Shown: positions 26,405 to 35,817 of the stretch, piece by piece | Layout of the letters: each line of letters opens with the position of its first letter | How positions within the stretch are numbered: the first letter of the stretch is position 1 | DNA from: 21-14-0-10-47-8 sp966211795 | Lineage (GTDB): Bacteria; Bdellovibrionota; Bdellovibrionia; Bdellovibrionales; Bdellovibrionaceae | Length of the DNA stretch: 64,000 bases | Direction: 5' to 3' | NCBI GenBank assembly: GCA_966211795.1 | Contig: CBIHNW010000013.1 | Location: 62,001 to 126,000, forward strand | Notes under the pieces: model-generated | Seen by the model: only the letters and a program-made list of their open reading frames with translations | Told to the model about the DNA's origin: nothing | Databases searched by the model: none | Position numbers and translations under genes: made by a program

Positions 26405-28069
26405 TTGAAATCCGTTGGTATCGACATTGGCACGTCCAGCATCAAAGTGGTCGAGGTCAATTCAAACAACAAAGGCATCCAAGTCAGCCAGTACACTGAG
26501 CATCCGCTGAACACCAACCCAGCCTTTGATCCAGAAATTGAAATTCTCGAGTTCCTAAGGGGAATGGTCTCGACCTATGACCTGGCCACCACCCGTTTCG
26601 TGGTGGGCCTTCGCCAAGAACAAGTCAGCGTTCGCAATAAAATTTTTCCTTTCAGCGATCGCCAAAAGATTCTGAAGAGCTTGCCCTTTGAACTTGAAGA
26701 GGATCTTCCCTTTTCGAACGAGACCGCGATCTTCGACGCGAAAATCGTGCGCACCATCGGCCACACGGCCGAAGTGTTGGCCTGCGCCACTCCGAAAAAT
26801 CGTGTGGCGGCGGCCATCCAAAAAATGGCGGACACGGGCCTTGATATTTCGATTCTCTCGGCCGAAGGCATCGCCTTTGCGAACTGTTTTGAAAGCTGGA
26901 ACAATCCACCACCGGCCCTGCCCGCCGCCGCGGTGGAAATGGACCAAACCACGCCCGAGCGTCGGATTCAGATCACGGTGCAAATCGGCCACACCCGAAC
27001 CTTGGTTTGCGCTTTTGAAAACAACCTGCTGATCGGCGTGCGCTCGATTCTGTGGGGCGGAAAGAGCGTTGCCGAAAGCATCGCCCGCCGCTACGAAATT
27101 CCTTACGTCGAAGCGCTGAAGGAAATGCAGACCAAAGCTTTCATCCTTCCCTCGAAGGAAGGTGCTTCTTACGACCAAATCGTTTTTTCCGATACCATCG
27201 CGTCGCAGGTGAAAGAACTGGCGCGCGAACTGAAGATTTCGATTCTCGAATTCCGCGCCGAATTCAATGGTCACGTGGAAAGTGTCGGTCTCACCGGGGG
27301 CTCGAGCCAGATTCTCAATCTGCACGCGTACCTGACACAGCAGTTGGAATTGCCGGTCAATAAAACTTTGGTTCTCACTAATTTCCCGGCGCTCAGCTTC
27401 GAACGCACGACCCGCATTGATTCGGTGATCGGCATCGCGCTGGGTTTAGCCATCGAAGGTTTGAAAAAGCCCCGCAATCCGGCTCTGAATTTCATGAAGG
27501 GCGAATTCGCGGTTGAGAACACGTTCTTTCGTCTGTTCTGGGAAAGATGGGGCACCACCGTGCAGGTGGCAGCGGCGGCCTTTGTCGTGTTCTTCATGTA
27601 CTCGTATGTGCGTGATAGCGTGGCGGTCAATCTTTCCGATCGCACATCCGAAAGTTTAAAGAGCCAGGCCAAAACCGTGGCGAAGCTTCCGAATAAAAGT
27701 CAGAACGAAGCCGGTGTGAAAAAATACATTCGCGATCAGCGAAAACGCGCCACCGAGATGCGCACGCTCGCCAACCTTGCCAATATGAATTCCGCGCTGG
27801 ACGTGATGAAAAAAGTGAACGACGCCATTCCCGGCAAATCGGCCGTGGTCTTGGACGTCCGCAAGCTCAGCGTGAGCGAAGACCAAGTGCAAATCGAAGG
27901 CGTCGTGCAGGATGCCAAACAGTTTTCGCTTCTCGAAAACACTTTGGCGAACATTGCCGTCGGTAAGGTCAATCGCATGCCGGCCACCCCCGTGATGAAA
28001 AAACCAGGCGTTCCCTTTGCTTTTTCCTTCAAAGTCGATCGCGGCCTCAACTCGAGTCAGGTGAAATAA
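26405..28069 (+). CDS. gspL: Type II secretion protein GspL (PilM/FtsA-like cytoplasmic domain)
   Basis: 554 residues. The cytoplasmic part has an actin-like fold of the PilM/GspL type (SVGIDIGTSSIKVVEV at the N-terminus, GGSSQILNLHAYL near 298-310). One membrane span (VQVAAAAFVVFFMYSYV, about 384-400) precedes a periplasmic ferredoxin-like domain. GspL recruits GspE to the membrane. The TTG start is 6 bases after a GGAGG site. The stop overlaps the gspM ATG (TAATG). Confidence 0.85.
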   Translation: MKSVGIDIGTSSIKVVEVNSNNKGIQVSQYTEHPLNTNPAFDPEIEILEFLRGMVSTYDLATTRFVVGLRQEQVSVRNKIFPFSDRQKILKSLPFELEEDLPFSNETAIFDAKIVRTIGHTAEVLACATPKNRVAAAIQKMADTGLDISILSAEGIAFANCFESWNNPPPALPAAAVEMDQTTPERRIQITVQIGHTRTLVCAFENNLLIGVRSILWGGKSVAESIARRYEIPYVEALKEMQTKAFILPSKEGASYDQIVFSDTIASQVKELARELKISILEFRAEFNGHVESVGLTGGSSQILNLHAYLTQQLELPVNKTLVLTNFPALSFERTTRIDSVIGIALGLAIEGLKKPRNPALNFMKGEFAVENTFFRLFWERWGTTVQVAAAAFVVFFMYSYVRDSVAVNLSDRTSESLKSQAKTVAKLPNKSQNEAGVKKYIRDQRKRATEMRTLANLANMNSALDVMKKVNDAIPGKSAVVLDVRKLSVSEDQVQIEGVVQDAKQFSLLENTLANIAVGKVNRMPATPVMKKPGVPFAFSFKVDRGLNSSQVK

Positions 28070-28734
28070 TGGCGGCACTGGAAGACCTCAAAGAACAGAT
28101 TGGCAGTGAGCTTAAAAATCAGTGGGAGAAATTCCAAGACAGCTCGCTCTTCATTCAGACCAAAGAGCGCTACGAAAACCTGACCCCGGTCATGCAGAAG
28201 GTCACCCTGGGCGGTATCGCGGTTGTTCTTTTGTACCTGGTTTTATCCATTCCGCTCAGCTATTTTTCAACTTCGCGCGAATCGGTCACGGCCTTTGAAG
28301 ACAAGCGACAGTTGATCCGCGATCTTCTCAAAGTCTCTCGCGAAGCCCAAGAAGTTCCCGATCTCCCCGTGCCTCCGGATCTCGCGACCTTGCGCACGCA
28401 GATCGATGCCCAGCTTCAGGCCGCACGCCTGATCCCCGAGCAAATCAAGGGCACCGAAAACGCGAACGATCCGGTGCACCTGATCCCGGGCAATTTGAAC
28501 CAAGGCGCATTGAAGGTGAATCTCGCCCAGCTCAACCTTCGCCAAATCATCGACGTCGGACATGCTTTGCAAAGCATCAGCCCCAGCGTGAAAATGACCG
28601 ACATGAAAATCGAAGCAAGCCTGAAAGATGCCCGCTATTTCGATGTCGTTTACAAGCTTGTGGTTTTGGCCGTTCCGACCCAGGAAGCTGCTGAACCCGA
28701 GCCCCCACCACCGCCCAAGAAAAAGGGGAAGTAA
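28069..28734 (+). CDS. gspM: Type II secretion protein GspM
   Basis: 221 residues. One membrane span (VTLGGIAVVLLYLVLSIPLSYF, about 45-66) precedes a periplasmic domain, and a Pro/Lys-rich end (EPPPPPKKKGK) closes it. The sequence is divergent, but size, topology and place right after gspL are those of GspM, which stabilises GspL in the platform. Confidence 0.82.
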   Translation: MAALEDLKEQIGSELKNQWEKFQDSSLFIQTKERYENLTPVMQKVTLGGIAVVLLYLVLSIPLSYFSTSRESVTAFEDKRQLIRDLLKVSREAQEVPDLPVPPDLATLRTQIDAQLQAARLIPEQIKGTENANDPVHLIPGNLNQGALKVNLAQLNLRQIIDVGHALQSISPSVKMTDMKIEASLKDARYFDVVYKLVVLAVPTQEAAEPEPPPPPKKKGK

Positions 28735-28737
28735 GCG

Positions 28738-29703
28738 ATGAGCCAGGTGAAGACGTTTCTCAGATTTCTGCTTCAGCATAAATTCAAATTTGTCGTCGCC
28801 TTGATCTCGGCGCTGGTTTTTGGTTTTTTACTTTTCCCGCTGGGAGATCTGACCGATCTGGTGAGCTCGCAAGTGTCCAAAGTCACCCAGAACCAAGTCT
28901 ATCTGCAGTTTGATAATCTTCGCATGAGCCTCTTTCCCAGCACTGGCGTGGCGCTCGACCGAGTCTACCTCGAAGGCCAAAACATCCCGCCTTTGAAAGC
29001 GCAAGAGCTGGTCTTCACGCCTTCCATCAGCTCGTTGATTTCCCAAAAGCCCGCTGGCACCGTGAATGCCAAAGGTTTCATGGGTGGCGATGTCGAAGTC
29101 TCACTGAAGCCCGGCACCAAATCCGATAACGGCGTCGAGCGACAAAAGATCACGCTGAACGCAAAAAGCCTGAGCCTGAAAGACATCCGCGAAATGGCAC
29201 AGCTTCCGATGATGATGACGGGTTCGGCCAGCGTAACCTCAAGCGCGTTGGTGGATCTGACCTTTCAAGAGCAACCAGACATGGATCTGACGCTCAAAAT
29301 CGATAAGCTCAATCTTCCCACCTCGAACGTGCAAACGCCGATGGGGCCACTCACCTTGCCGGATTTGAAATTATCAAGTGTGGAATTGAAAGGTCGCTGG
29401 TCAGCGGGACAATTCCTGATCGAAGAGGGTTTAATCGGCAAAGACAACGATGAAGTCCACGGCAAAATCAAGGGCTCGATCGGTTTGCAGATCCAAAATC
29501 GAAACGGCGCCTTTATTCCCATCATCGGCGGCTACAATTTCGAAGTCGACCTCAACATGCGAAAGAGCTTTCAGGATAAAGCCAATCTTTTTCTATCGTT
29601 TGTCGATCAATACAAAACACCGACGGCCGAAGGCGCTCAGTACAAATTCAAAGTCAGCGCTACGGATTCACAGACTCCACCCAACATCAGCGCCGCCCGC
29701 TAA
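28738..29703 (+). CDS. gspN: Type II secretion protein GspN
   Basis: 321 residues. An N-terminal anchor (FVVALISALVFGFLLFPLGDL, about 19-39) is followed by an AsmA/GspN-like periplasmic part (LRMSLFPSTGVALDRVYLEG, SVELKGRWSAGQFLIEEG). GspN is an accessory component present in only some type II systems. Last gene of the cluster, followed by a 286-bp gap before ssb. Confidence 0.85.
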   Translation: MSQVKTFLRFLLQHKFKFVVALISALVFGFLLFPLGDLTDLVSSQVSKVTQNQVYLQFDNLRMSLFPSTGVALDRVYLEGQNIPPLKAQELVFTPSISSLISQKPAGTVNAKGFMGGDVEVSLKPGTKSDNGVERQKITLNAKSLSLKDIREMAQLPMMMTGSASVTSSALVDLTFQEQPDMDLTLKIDKLNLPTSNVQTPMGPLTLPDLKLSSVELKGRWSAGQFLIEEGLIGKDNDEVHGKIKGSIGLQIQNRNGAFIPIIGGYNFEVDLNMRKSFQDKANLFLSFVDQYKTPTAEGAQYKFKVSATDSQTPPNISAAR

Positions 29704-29989
29704 TTTTTTCGCGTTCACTGAAAGCACTCTTTTCCGAAAGCCATCTGATGCCAAAAGTTCGGTGCCTTTCCCATCGATGAATCTGTCCATTGGCACACCA
29801 TACCAACGGTCAAGATCATGATGAGTGCCTTCTTTTCTCACAAATCTCAGTGACAACCTGTCCGCCTGCCGGACATTCTTATGTTCATGTGCAAAATACG
29901 TGGTTTTTGCTTGAGTTCTGATCTTGAAAAGCATGTACTTACACACTTCACAAAAAGACTCGGTCAGGTGACCGGGCGGAAAGGTACTT
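29704..29989. other. gspN-ssb intergenic region
   Basis: 286 bp. It contains the single palindrome arm described at 29801 and should include the ssb promoter in its right half, which is rich in TTTT and TTG. I cannot place -35 and -10 elements with confidence. No T-run hairpin for the gsp cluster is obvious. Confidence 0.35.
29801..29824. repeat. Half-copy of the palindromic repeat seen at 11071-11150
   Basis: TACCAACGGTCAAGATCATG continues with ATGA and differs from the arm at 11129-11148 at three of 20 positions. It sits inside a weak inverted repeat (GGCAC 29792-29796, GTGCC 29825-29829). Confidence 0.45.
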
Positions 29990-30427
29990 ATGTCAGGTGT
30001 AAATAAGGTTATTCTCGTGGGACGTTTGGGAGCAGATCCTGAATTGAAAGCGGTCGGCAACGGTCAATCCGTGGCACGATTGAACATCGCAACCAGCGAA
30101 TCTTGGACCGGCAAAGACGGTCAAAAACAAGATCGCACCGAATGGCACCGAGTGGTCGTTTGGGGTCGACAGGCCGAGAACTGCGCAAAGCATCTTGCTA
30201 AAGGGCGACAAGTTTACGTCGAAGGACGTTTGCAAACTCGCAACTGGGAAGACACAGCGACAGGTCAGAAAAAATATTCGACCGAAATCGTGGCGAGCAC
30301 CGTTCAATTCTTGGGCGGCGGAGCAACGACCGAGCGAACAGGACAGTCGCAGTCTTCGAACGATCAGTTCAACGACTTCGGTCCAGAGCCAAGCTTCGAT
30401 CAACAATCGGATGATATTCCATTCTAA
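29990..30427 (+). CDS. ssb: Single-stranded DNA-binding protein
   Basis: 145 residues. The OB fold (SGVNKVILVGRLGADPEL, WHRVVVWGRQAENCAKHLAKGRQVYVEGRLQTR) is followed by a flexible polar linker and the acidic tip DDIPF that binds partner proteins. Protects single-stranded DNA in replication and repair. An intrinsic terminator follows directly, so it appears to be a single-gene unit. Confidence 0.96.
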   Translation: MSGVNKVILVGRLGADPELKAVGNGQSVARLNIATSESWTGKDGQKQDRTEWHRVVVWGRQAENCAKHLAKGRQVYVEGRLQTRNWEDTATGQKKYSTEIVASTVQFLGGGATTERTGQSQSSNDQFNDFGPEPSFDQQSDDIPF

Positions 30428-30444
30428 GTTGACCTAGACTTTAG

Positions 30445-30482
30445 AGCCCCAATTTATCTCTCCAGATGACTTGGGGCTTTTC
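30445..30482 (+). terminator. Rho-independent terminator of ssb
   Basis: Stem AGCCCCAA (30445-30452) with TTGGGGCT (30471-30478), followed by TTTC, 17 bp after the ssb stop. Confidence 0.8.
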
Positions 30483-30513
30483 ATTTCCTGCACCTCAGAT
30501 CTACAATTAAATC

Positions 30514-30801
30514 ATGAGCTTGCAGCGCTTTTCAAAATTCCTCGTCCTCTTTCTATTTTGGCTTTCTGCCTGCTCAGTTTATAAATCTTCGGGCCGCAAA
30601 TCTTTCGAAAGCAAAGCCCCTGACAACGTTCAACGCTTGAGCGCCTCGTCCGTCAAAGCCGAAGCGCTGACAGATGAGAACGCCGACACCTGCTGGAATC
30701 AGCCGGCTGCTGATCCGCTCTGGCACATCGATCCGAATTCAACTCTTAGTGTTTCGCCTCTCAATAACGAAGAAATTCAGGTCTGCATCCAAGATTTATA
30801 A
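30514..30801 (+). CDS. Small lipoprotein, unknown function
   Basis: 95 residues. The signal MSLQRFSKFLVLFLFWLSAC ends in a lipobox (LSAC, Cys20), so a mature lipoprotein of about 76 residues is expected. Two later Cys (about 66 and 92) could form a disulfide. It lies 9 bp before an outer-membrane barrel gene and probably shares its transcript. No family recognised. Confidence 0.65.
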   Translation: MSLQRFSKFLVLFLFWLSACSVYKSSGRKSFESKAPDNVQRLSASSVKAEALTDENADTCWNQPAADPLWHIDPNSTLSVSPLNNEEIQVCIQDL

Positions 30802-30810
30802 AGGAGTCCC

Positions 30811-31701
30811 ATGCGCTCACCATCACGATTGACTCTCCTCACGACCCTGCTGCTTGCTTTGCCCTTGTCCACGTGGGCGGCATCGGTCACGCAAGTCAAA
30901 GGCACCAAACTGCTAATTCAGCTGGATGGCCTGCAAGTCGCGCAAGGTTCCGAAGTGTACATCTTGAACGGCGATGGAAAAAAAATCGGCCTCGTGCAAA
31001 TCAAACAAGTCAAAGGCGACAAAGCTTTGGGTGAAATCACCAAGGGCCGCGCCGAAGCCGGAGCTCCAGTGCAAGTCAAAGGAGCGGCCGCCGCGAGCGG
31101 CACAGGCTCATCACCGTCCCAAACTGAATCCACCTCTGCCAAGTCTCACAAAGGCAAACGCGTTGGCGGCATCTTGGCCGGCTATAGCATGGACAGCATG
31201 AGCCTGACGGTTCAATACAACAGCGGCGCCAAAGAAGATGCGAGCCTGAAAGACAGCGGCTTCAGCTTAAAAGGTTTCTATGATTACAGCGTCTCTCCGG
31301 CCTTCACCGTGCGTCTGGCCAGCGGCCTTGAAATGTTTTCGGCGAAAGGCACGACTAGCGCCAAGATCTGCGAAAACGGAACATCCACCAGCTGCGAAGT
31401 GAGTTTCAACTATCTCGCGCTTGAAGGATCGGCACATTACAACCTCACCCAGAGCTCGACAAAATTTTGGGTGGGGCTTGGCTACTCGTTCCTGTTCGCC
31501 GTTTCTAAAAAGAACAACATCCCGAATCTTTCTTCCGACAGCTCAACCAACCAGATGATCTTGCTTTCGACCGGTGCCGATATCTGGACCGGCAAGAACA
31601 GCTTCTTCCCGGTGGCGGTCGAGTACGGAATGTTCCCCGGCAGCTCCAACGTGAAAGCCGACGGAATTTTTCTGCGCGGCGGATACGGTTTCACGTTTTA
31701 A
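30811..31701 (+). CDS. Outer-membrane beta-barrel protein
   Basis: 296 residues with a Sec signal peptide (LLLALPLSTWA-A). An SH3-like N-terminal part (KLLIQLDGLQVAQGSEVYILNGDGKKIGLVQIKQV) and an Ala/Ser/Thr linker (about 90-115) precede a region of alternating strands with aromatic ends (VGGILAGYSMDSMSLTVQYNSG ... GIFLRGGYGFTF) ending in Phe, as barrel proteins do. AAGGAG lies before the ATG. Specific function unknown. Confidence 0.7.
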   Translation: MRSPSRLTLLTTLLLALPLSTWAASVTQVKGTKLLIQLDGLQVAQGSEVYILNGDGKKIGLVQIKQVKGDKALGEITKGRAEAGAPVQVKGAAAASGTGSSPSQTESTSAKSHKGKRVGGILAGYSMDSMSLTVQYNSGAKEDASLKDSGFSLKGFYDYSVSPAFTVRLASGLEMFSAKGTTSAKICENGTSTSCEVSFNYLALEGSAHYNLTQSSTKFWVGLGYSFLFAVSKKNNIPNLSSDSSTNQMILLSTGADIWTGKNSFFPVAVEYGMFPGSSNVKADGIFLRGGYGFTF

Positions 31702-31947
31702 GCCCCTGAATTTTTCCTGACTCAAGTGCCGGCGAAAAGAAAATCCCGCCCCAATTTCAAAGCCCGAAGCCATCTCAAAATGAGACCGGCGACCGAAGAC
31801 GCGCGTCCGGCGCGCACAAGTTTGACAGGCCAAGATCCAATACAATGATGATGTCGGAGAAATGTTTTACTCTGAAACAGATTTTCCCGATGGCATGGCT
31901 TTGCAAACAAATTTGAATGTAGAGGCCATCAATTGGAGGGAAATCCC
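31702..31947. other. Intergenic region upstream of the Cys-repeat gene
   Basis: 246 bp. A GC-rich palindromic patch (GCGCG ... CGCGC, about 31801-31816) is followed by TTGACA near 31824, which lacks a properly spaced -10 element. No gene seen. Confidence 0.3.
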
Positions 31948-33411
31948 ATGAAATATTTAATGTCGTGTTTGCTGTTCTTCGCGTGCCAGCTCGCGCAGGC
32001 TCAGGTCCCGGCAACGAGCGCGCAACCCGAGAGCACACCAATTGGGATCTACGTCACTCATCTTTATCAATCCATTTTGGGTCGCGCACCGGACACAAGC
32101 GGATTTTATTACTGGTACAACGCTTTGACGAGCGGGGGCGCCAGTTGCGCCCAGCTTCCGGCTGATTTTTTATCCAGTCGAGAATTCCAACAACGCAATA
32201 AACAGCTGAACTCGGACGCATTTCTAACCACGATGTACCGCCTGGTTTTCCAACGCGAACCCGACGCCGCCGGATTGCAGTTCTGGTTCAATCACTTGAT
32301 CAACAATGATCTCGACCGACAAGGTGTCGTCCAATACTTTTTAACCTCTCCCGAATTCAACGCCCAATGTTTGTCTTACGGACTGACCGGCGCTGGAACT
32401 TTCTTTATGTCCACCCCACTGACCAGCCCGGTCGTGCAGAATCTGGTGAAAACTTGTTACGACAATTTCGGAACGGCAACGAACGGCACCCAGTGCGTTC
32501 GCACGGCAATGAGCACCGACACGGTCAAATCCTGCATTGCCAATTGGTCGACCACGACGGATCGCCTTCAATGCATTCAAGCCGCTGTTTCCAGCGAAGC
32601 CTTGAACACCTGCTCTTCAACTTTTTACACCAGCAACGATAAGATGAGCTGCCTGCAAACTCGAAAAACGGACGACATCATCCGCGAGTGCGCAAATCAA
32701 TTCTATTCGGCGACCGATAAGCTCGCCTGCATGCAAAACGGCTCGTACGTGGAAAATATCAAAGCCTGCTCCAATAGCTTTTATTCGGGGGTCGATAAGA
32801 TCAGCTGTCTGAAGTCACCCGTCCCCGTCGACGTGATTACGACCTGTCACAATTCGCTCTACAGCAGCGCCGACCAGCTCAGCTGCATCAGCTCTGGCGC
32901 TTCGTCTGAATCCATCAAGACCTGCGTGAACGGTTTTTATTCGGTCAGCGACAAAGTGTCCTGCATGAAGGCCGCAAAACCAAGCGACCTGATCCAGACC
33001 TGCATCAATCAATTTTACTACTCAAGCGATCAAATGACCTGCGTGCAAAACGCGTCTCTGAGCTCTTCAGTCCAGGCATGCACCAATGCTTTTTACTACA
33101 CCGTGGACAAGCTCTCGTGCATCAAGACCCGCAAATTGACCGATGTGGTGCAATCATGCACCAACGACTTCTATTACACCGCAGATAAATTGACCTGCAT
33201 CTCGACGGCGTCCTTGGGCGAAGTGGTGAATGTTTGCAACTCTTCATTCTACTATACAACCGACAAGCTCACCTGCGCGAAAGCCACGGACTTGAACCTG
33301 GTCCGCAGCTGCGTGCAGCGCTACGGCAATGGCGCCGATGGTCTGAACTGCATCGGCAACGGCTGGATCTACGCAACCAAAGCTCCAACCACGACCGCAG
33401 CAACCCAATAA
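31948..33411 (+). CDS. Secreted DUF4214 protein with twelve 26-residue Cys repeats
   Basis: 487 residues from the ATG at 31948, placed 9 bases after GGAGGG; an upstream TTG at 31933 is inside the ribosome site. A signal peptide (MKYLMSCLLFFACQLAQA) is followed by a DUF4214-like domain (YVTHLYQSILGRAPDTSGFYYWY ... FLTTMYRLVFQREPDAAGLQFW, about 30-130), a fold seen in surface and secreted proteins. From about 165 to the end come 12 repeats of the form C-x12-C-x12, where the first spacer reads like xNxFYxxxDKLx and the second ends in a hydrophobic turn. Cysteines recur every 13 residues with one 12-residue exception. They lack His, so they are not heme sites; disulfides are likely. No close family recognised. 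Confidence 0.7.
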   Translation: MKYLMSCLLFFACQLAQAQVPATSAQPESTPIGIYVTHLYQSILGRAPDTSGFYYWYNALTSGGASCAQLPADFLSSREFQQRNKQLNSDAFLTTMYRLVFQREPDAAGLQFWFNHLINNDLDRQGVVQYFLTSPEFNAQCLSYGLTGAGTFFMSTPLTSPVVQNLVKTCYDNFGTATNGTQCVRTAMSTDTVKSCIANWSTTTDRLQCIQAAVSSEALNTCSSTFYTSNDKMSCLQTRKTDDIIRECANQFYSATDKLACMQNGSYVENIKACSNSFYSGVDKISCLKSPVPVDVITTCHNSLYSSADQLSCISSGASSESIKTCVNGFYSVSDKVSCMKAAKPSDLIQTCINQFYYSSDQMTCVQNASLSSSVQACTNAFYYTVDKLSCIKTRKLTDVVQSCTNDFYYTADKLTCISTASLGEVVNVCNSSFYYTTDKLTCAKATDLNLVRSCVQRYGNGADGLNCIGNGWIYATKAPTTTAATQ

Positions 33412-33436
33412 CAAATTTGAAATAAATAAGTCTCGG

Positions 33437-33457
33437 CGGATAGCTTCTAGCTATCCG
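33437..33457 (-). terminator. Hairpin at the end of rsh
   Basis: CGGATAGC (33437-33444) pairs with GCTATCCG (33450-33457), loop TTCTA. It includes the rsh stop codon. On the minus strand the next bases are CCGAGACTTATTTATTT, so the T-run is offset and the terminator is tentative. Confidence 0.4.
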
Positions 33458-35687
33458 TCAATCTCGAGACGCCGATAACGCCCTTGATCTTTTGCAGATC
33501 GAAGATGACCTGATTCAATTGCTGAGTATTTCGAACCGTCACATCGAAGGTGGCGACCGCTTTCGAATCACGCGTCGTGCGCACCTGAGCGTTGTGGATG
33601 TTCATGCCCTGAGTGGAGAAAGCTTCAGACATCGATTTCAACAATCCCGGCATGTCTTGCGAGATCACGCGAATGCGAACCATCCGCTCTTGTCCCGAGT
33701 CCGCTGAATTCGACGTCCAGTCGACTTCGACCTTGCGCATTTGATCGAACTCGAAGGCCTTGCGGCAGTCTGACCGGTGCACGGTGATGCCGCGGCCGCG
33801 AGTGATAAAACCGACGATCGAATCGCCAGGAATGGGATTGCAGCAACGGGCATAATGAACCAAGACATCGTCCATGCCGCTGACGGCAATCAAAGATCCT
33901 GATTTTTTCGCTTTCTGCGTTGCCGATTTAAAAACATTTTGCAGGAAAGAGCTCTTCTCTTTTTTCTCGCTATCGGCTGGCTGATTCAAGAGCTCGGCCG
34001 CCAAACGCTCGACCAGATGACGAGGCTCTAATTTCCCGTAACCAACACGCACCAGAACTTCGTCGTCCTCGTGAATGCCGTAATCTTTTTTTAATTTTTC
34101 GAAAAGCTCGCCCTTCAAATACTTGGCCGAAGAAGCTCCGAATTTTCGAAATTCGCGCTCGGCCAATTCTTTACCCAGTTGCAAGGATCGTTTGCGCTGC
34201 TCTTCTTTGACGTAAGCACGGATTTTGGTTTTCGCTTTATTGGTGACGCAGTACTTGAGCCAGTCTTTCGACGGCGCCTGCGTTTTCGAGGTGACGATTT
34301 CCACCGTGTCCCCGTTTTGCAGCTGGTACTTGAGCGGCACCATGCGCCCGTTCACGCGGGCACCCATGCATCGATTGCCGAGCTCGGTGTGAACCGCATA
34401 CGCGAAATCAATCGGTGTCGCGCCCTCTGGAAATTCGCGCACTTCGCCTTTTGGGGTGAAGACGTAAATTTCGCTCTCGAACAGATCGGTTTTCACCGTG
34501 TCCAAAAACTCGTCCGGATTTCCGACCTGCTGATGCAGAGATACCAATTCTTTGAGCCAATTGAATTGCTCCGAAGTTTCGTCCGAAATTTGACGACCGC
34601 GCTCTTTGTACTTCCAGTGCGCGGCGATCCCGCGCTCGGCGACCAGGTGCATGTCTTTCGTTCGAATTTGAATTTCGATTCGCTCGCCGCCGGGCCCGAT
34701 GACGGTGGTGTGCAGAGATTGATAATTATTCGTCTTCGGCATGGCGATGAAGTCTTTGAATCGCCCCGGAATGGGCTTGTACAACGAGTGCATCAATCCC
34801 AAAACTTCGTAACACTGAGAAACGGTGTCGACCAGAACCCGAAACGCCAGCACGTCGTAGACCTGCTCGTAATCGATGTTTCGAGACTGCATTTTTCGGT
34901 AGATGGACCACAAGTGTTTGCTGCGACCTTGAATCTCGACATTCTTGAAGCTCGCTTTTCCGAGCTCTTTAAAGATCATGCGCTGAACGTCGTCGATGTA
35001 GCTGGCTTGATCTTTCTCGCGCTTTTCAACTTTTTGTTTCAGCTGATAAAACATATCCGGGCGCAGGAAGCGAAAGCTCAAATCTTCGAGCTCCACCTTC
35101 AGCGAACTGATACCCATGCGACTGGCGAGAGGACAGTAAATTTCCAAAGTCTCTTGAGCGATGCGGGCCTGCTTTTCGTACGGCATGTGGTGCAGGGTGC
35201 GCATATTGTGCAAGCGATCGGCAAGCTTCACCAAGATCACGCGCACGTCTTTCCCCATGGCGACGATCATCTTGCGGATGTTTTCACCCTGGCGCTCGGT
35301 GGAGGTCTTAAACTGCATCTTGGAAATCTTCGTCACCCCATCGACAAGGGCCGCCACCGTGTCGCCGAATTCGCGGCGAATGTCTTCGATCGTGGCGTGC
35401 GTGTCTTCCACCGTATCGTGCAACAGACCGGTGATGATGGAATCCAAATCCAGTTTCAGGTCGGCTAAAATTCCGGCCACGCTCAGGGGATGAGAAATAT
35501 AGGCCTCACCCGAACGACGGATCTGGCCTTCGTGAGCGGCTTCGGAAAAATGATAGGCCTTCTCCACCAGCTTGATATCAGCGGTGGGATAATATGCGAG
35601 AATTTTGTCTTTGAGATCCTCAAGCGTGCGCAAAGGCTTTTCGCTCAATTTCTCGTGTGTCACAGCTGTATTTTCAAATGAGGCCAT
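33447..35687 (-). CDS. Bifunctional (p)ppGpp synthetase/hydrolase Rsh
   Basis: 746 residues, full length. The HD hydrolase domain is intact (HSEAAHEGQIRRSG-type helix, LLHDTVEDTHA near 89-99). The synthetase domain has RSKHLWSIYRKM, YDVLAFRVLV and the motif RFKDFIAMPKTNNYQSLH; RFKD is the version found in bifunctional Rel/SpoT enzymes, while RelA has EFDD. TGS (about 400-460) and a C-terminal ACT domain (about 670-746) follow. It makes and breaks (p)ppGpp. Last gene of yicC-gmk-rpoZ-rsh. Confidence 0.95.
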   Translation of the reverse strand: MASFENTAVTHEKLSEKPLRTLEDLKDKILAYYPTADIKLVEKAYHFSEAAHEGQIRRSGEAYISHPLSVAGILADLKLDLDSIITGLLHDTVEDTHATIEDIRREFGDTVAALVDGVTKISKMQFKTSTERQGENIRKMIVAMGKDVRVILVKLADRLHNMRTLHHMPYEKQARIAQETLEIYCPLASRMGISSLKVELEDLSFRFLRPDMFYQLKQKVEKREKDQASYIDDVQRMIFKELGKASFKNVEIQGRSKHLWSIYRKMQSRNIDYEQVYDVLAFRVLVDTVSQCYEVLGLMHSLYKPIPGRFKDFIAMPKTNNYQSLHTTVIGPGGERIEIQIRTKDMHLVAERGIAAHWKYKERGRQISDETSEQFNWLKELVSLHQQVGNPDEFLDTVKTDLFESEIYVFTPKGEVREFPEGATPIDFAYAVHTELGNRCMGARVNGRMVPLKYQLQNGDTVEIVTSKTQAPSKDWLKYCVTNKAKTKIRAYVKEEQRKRSLQLGKELAEREFRKFGASSAKYLKGELFEKLKKDYGIHEDDEVLVRVGYGKLEPRHLVERLAAELLNQPADSEKKEKSSFLQNVFKSATQKAKKSGSLIAVSGMDDVLVHYARCCNPIPGDSIVGFITRGRGITVHRSDCRKAFEFDQMRKVEVDWTSNSADSGQERMVRIRVISQDMPGLLKSMSEAFSTQGMNIHNAQVRTTRDSKAVATFDVTVRNTQQLNQVIFDLQKIKGVIGVSRLTDS

Positions 35688-35817
35688 CGTCTTACTTTAT
35701 CGGAACTGAATCTTATCAATCCAAGTCCAGATCCAAGCAGTAAATGTAAGCAACAACGATGACGAAGTCACCGGAATGATTTGAGATTTGATAGGTCGGA
35801 AAATTTGACGAGATGGC

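Noticed and set aside
32450..33390. Cys repeats as multiheme cytochrome
   Set aside because: Spacing is C-x12-C and no CxxCH is present, so heme attachment is unlikely.
34179..35468. 429-codon plus-strand open frame
   Set aside because: It lies wholly opposite rsh, whose domains are complete; composition (many His, Phe and Arg) is that of an antisense frame.
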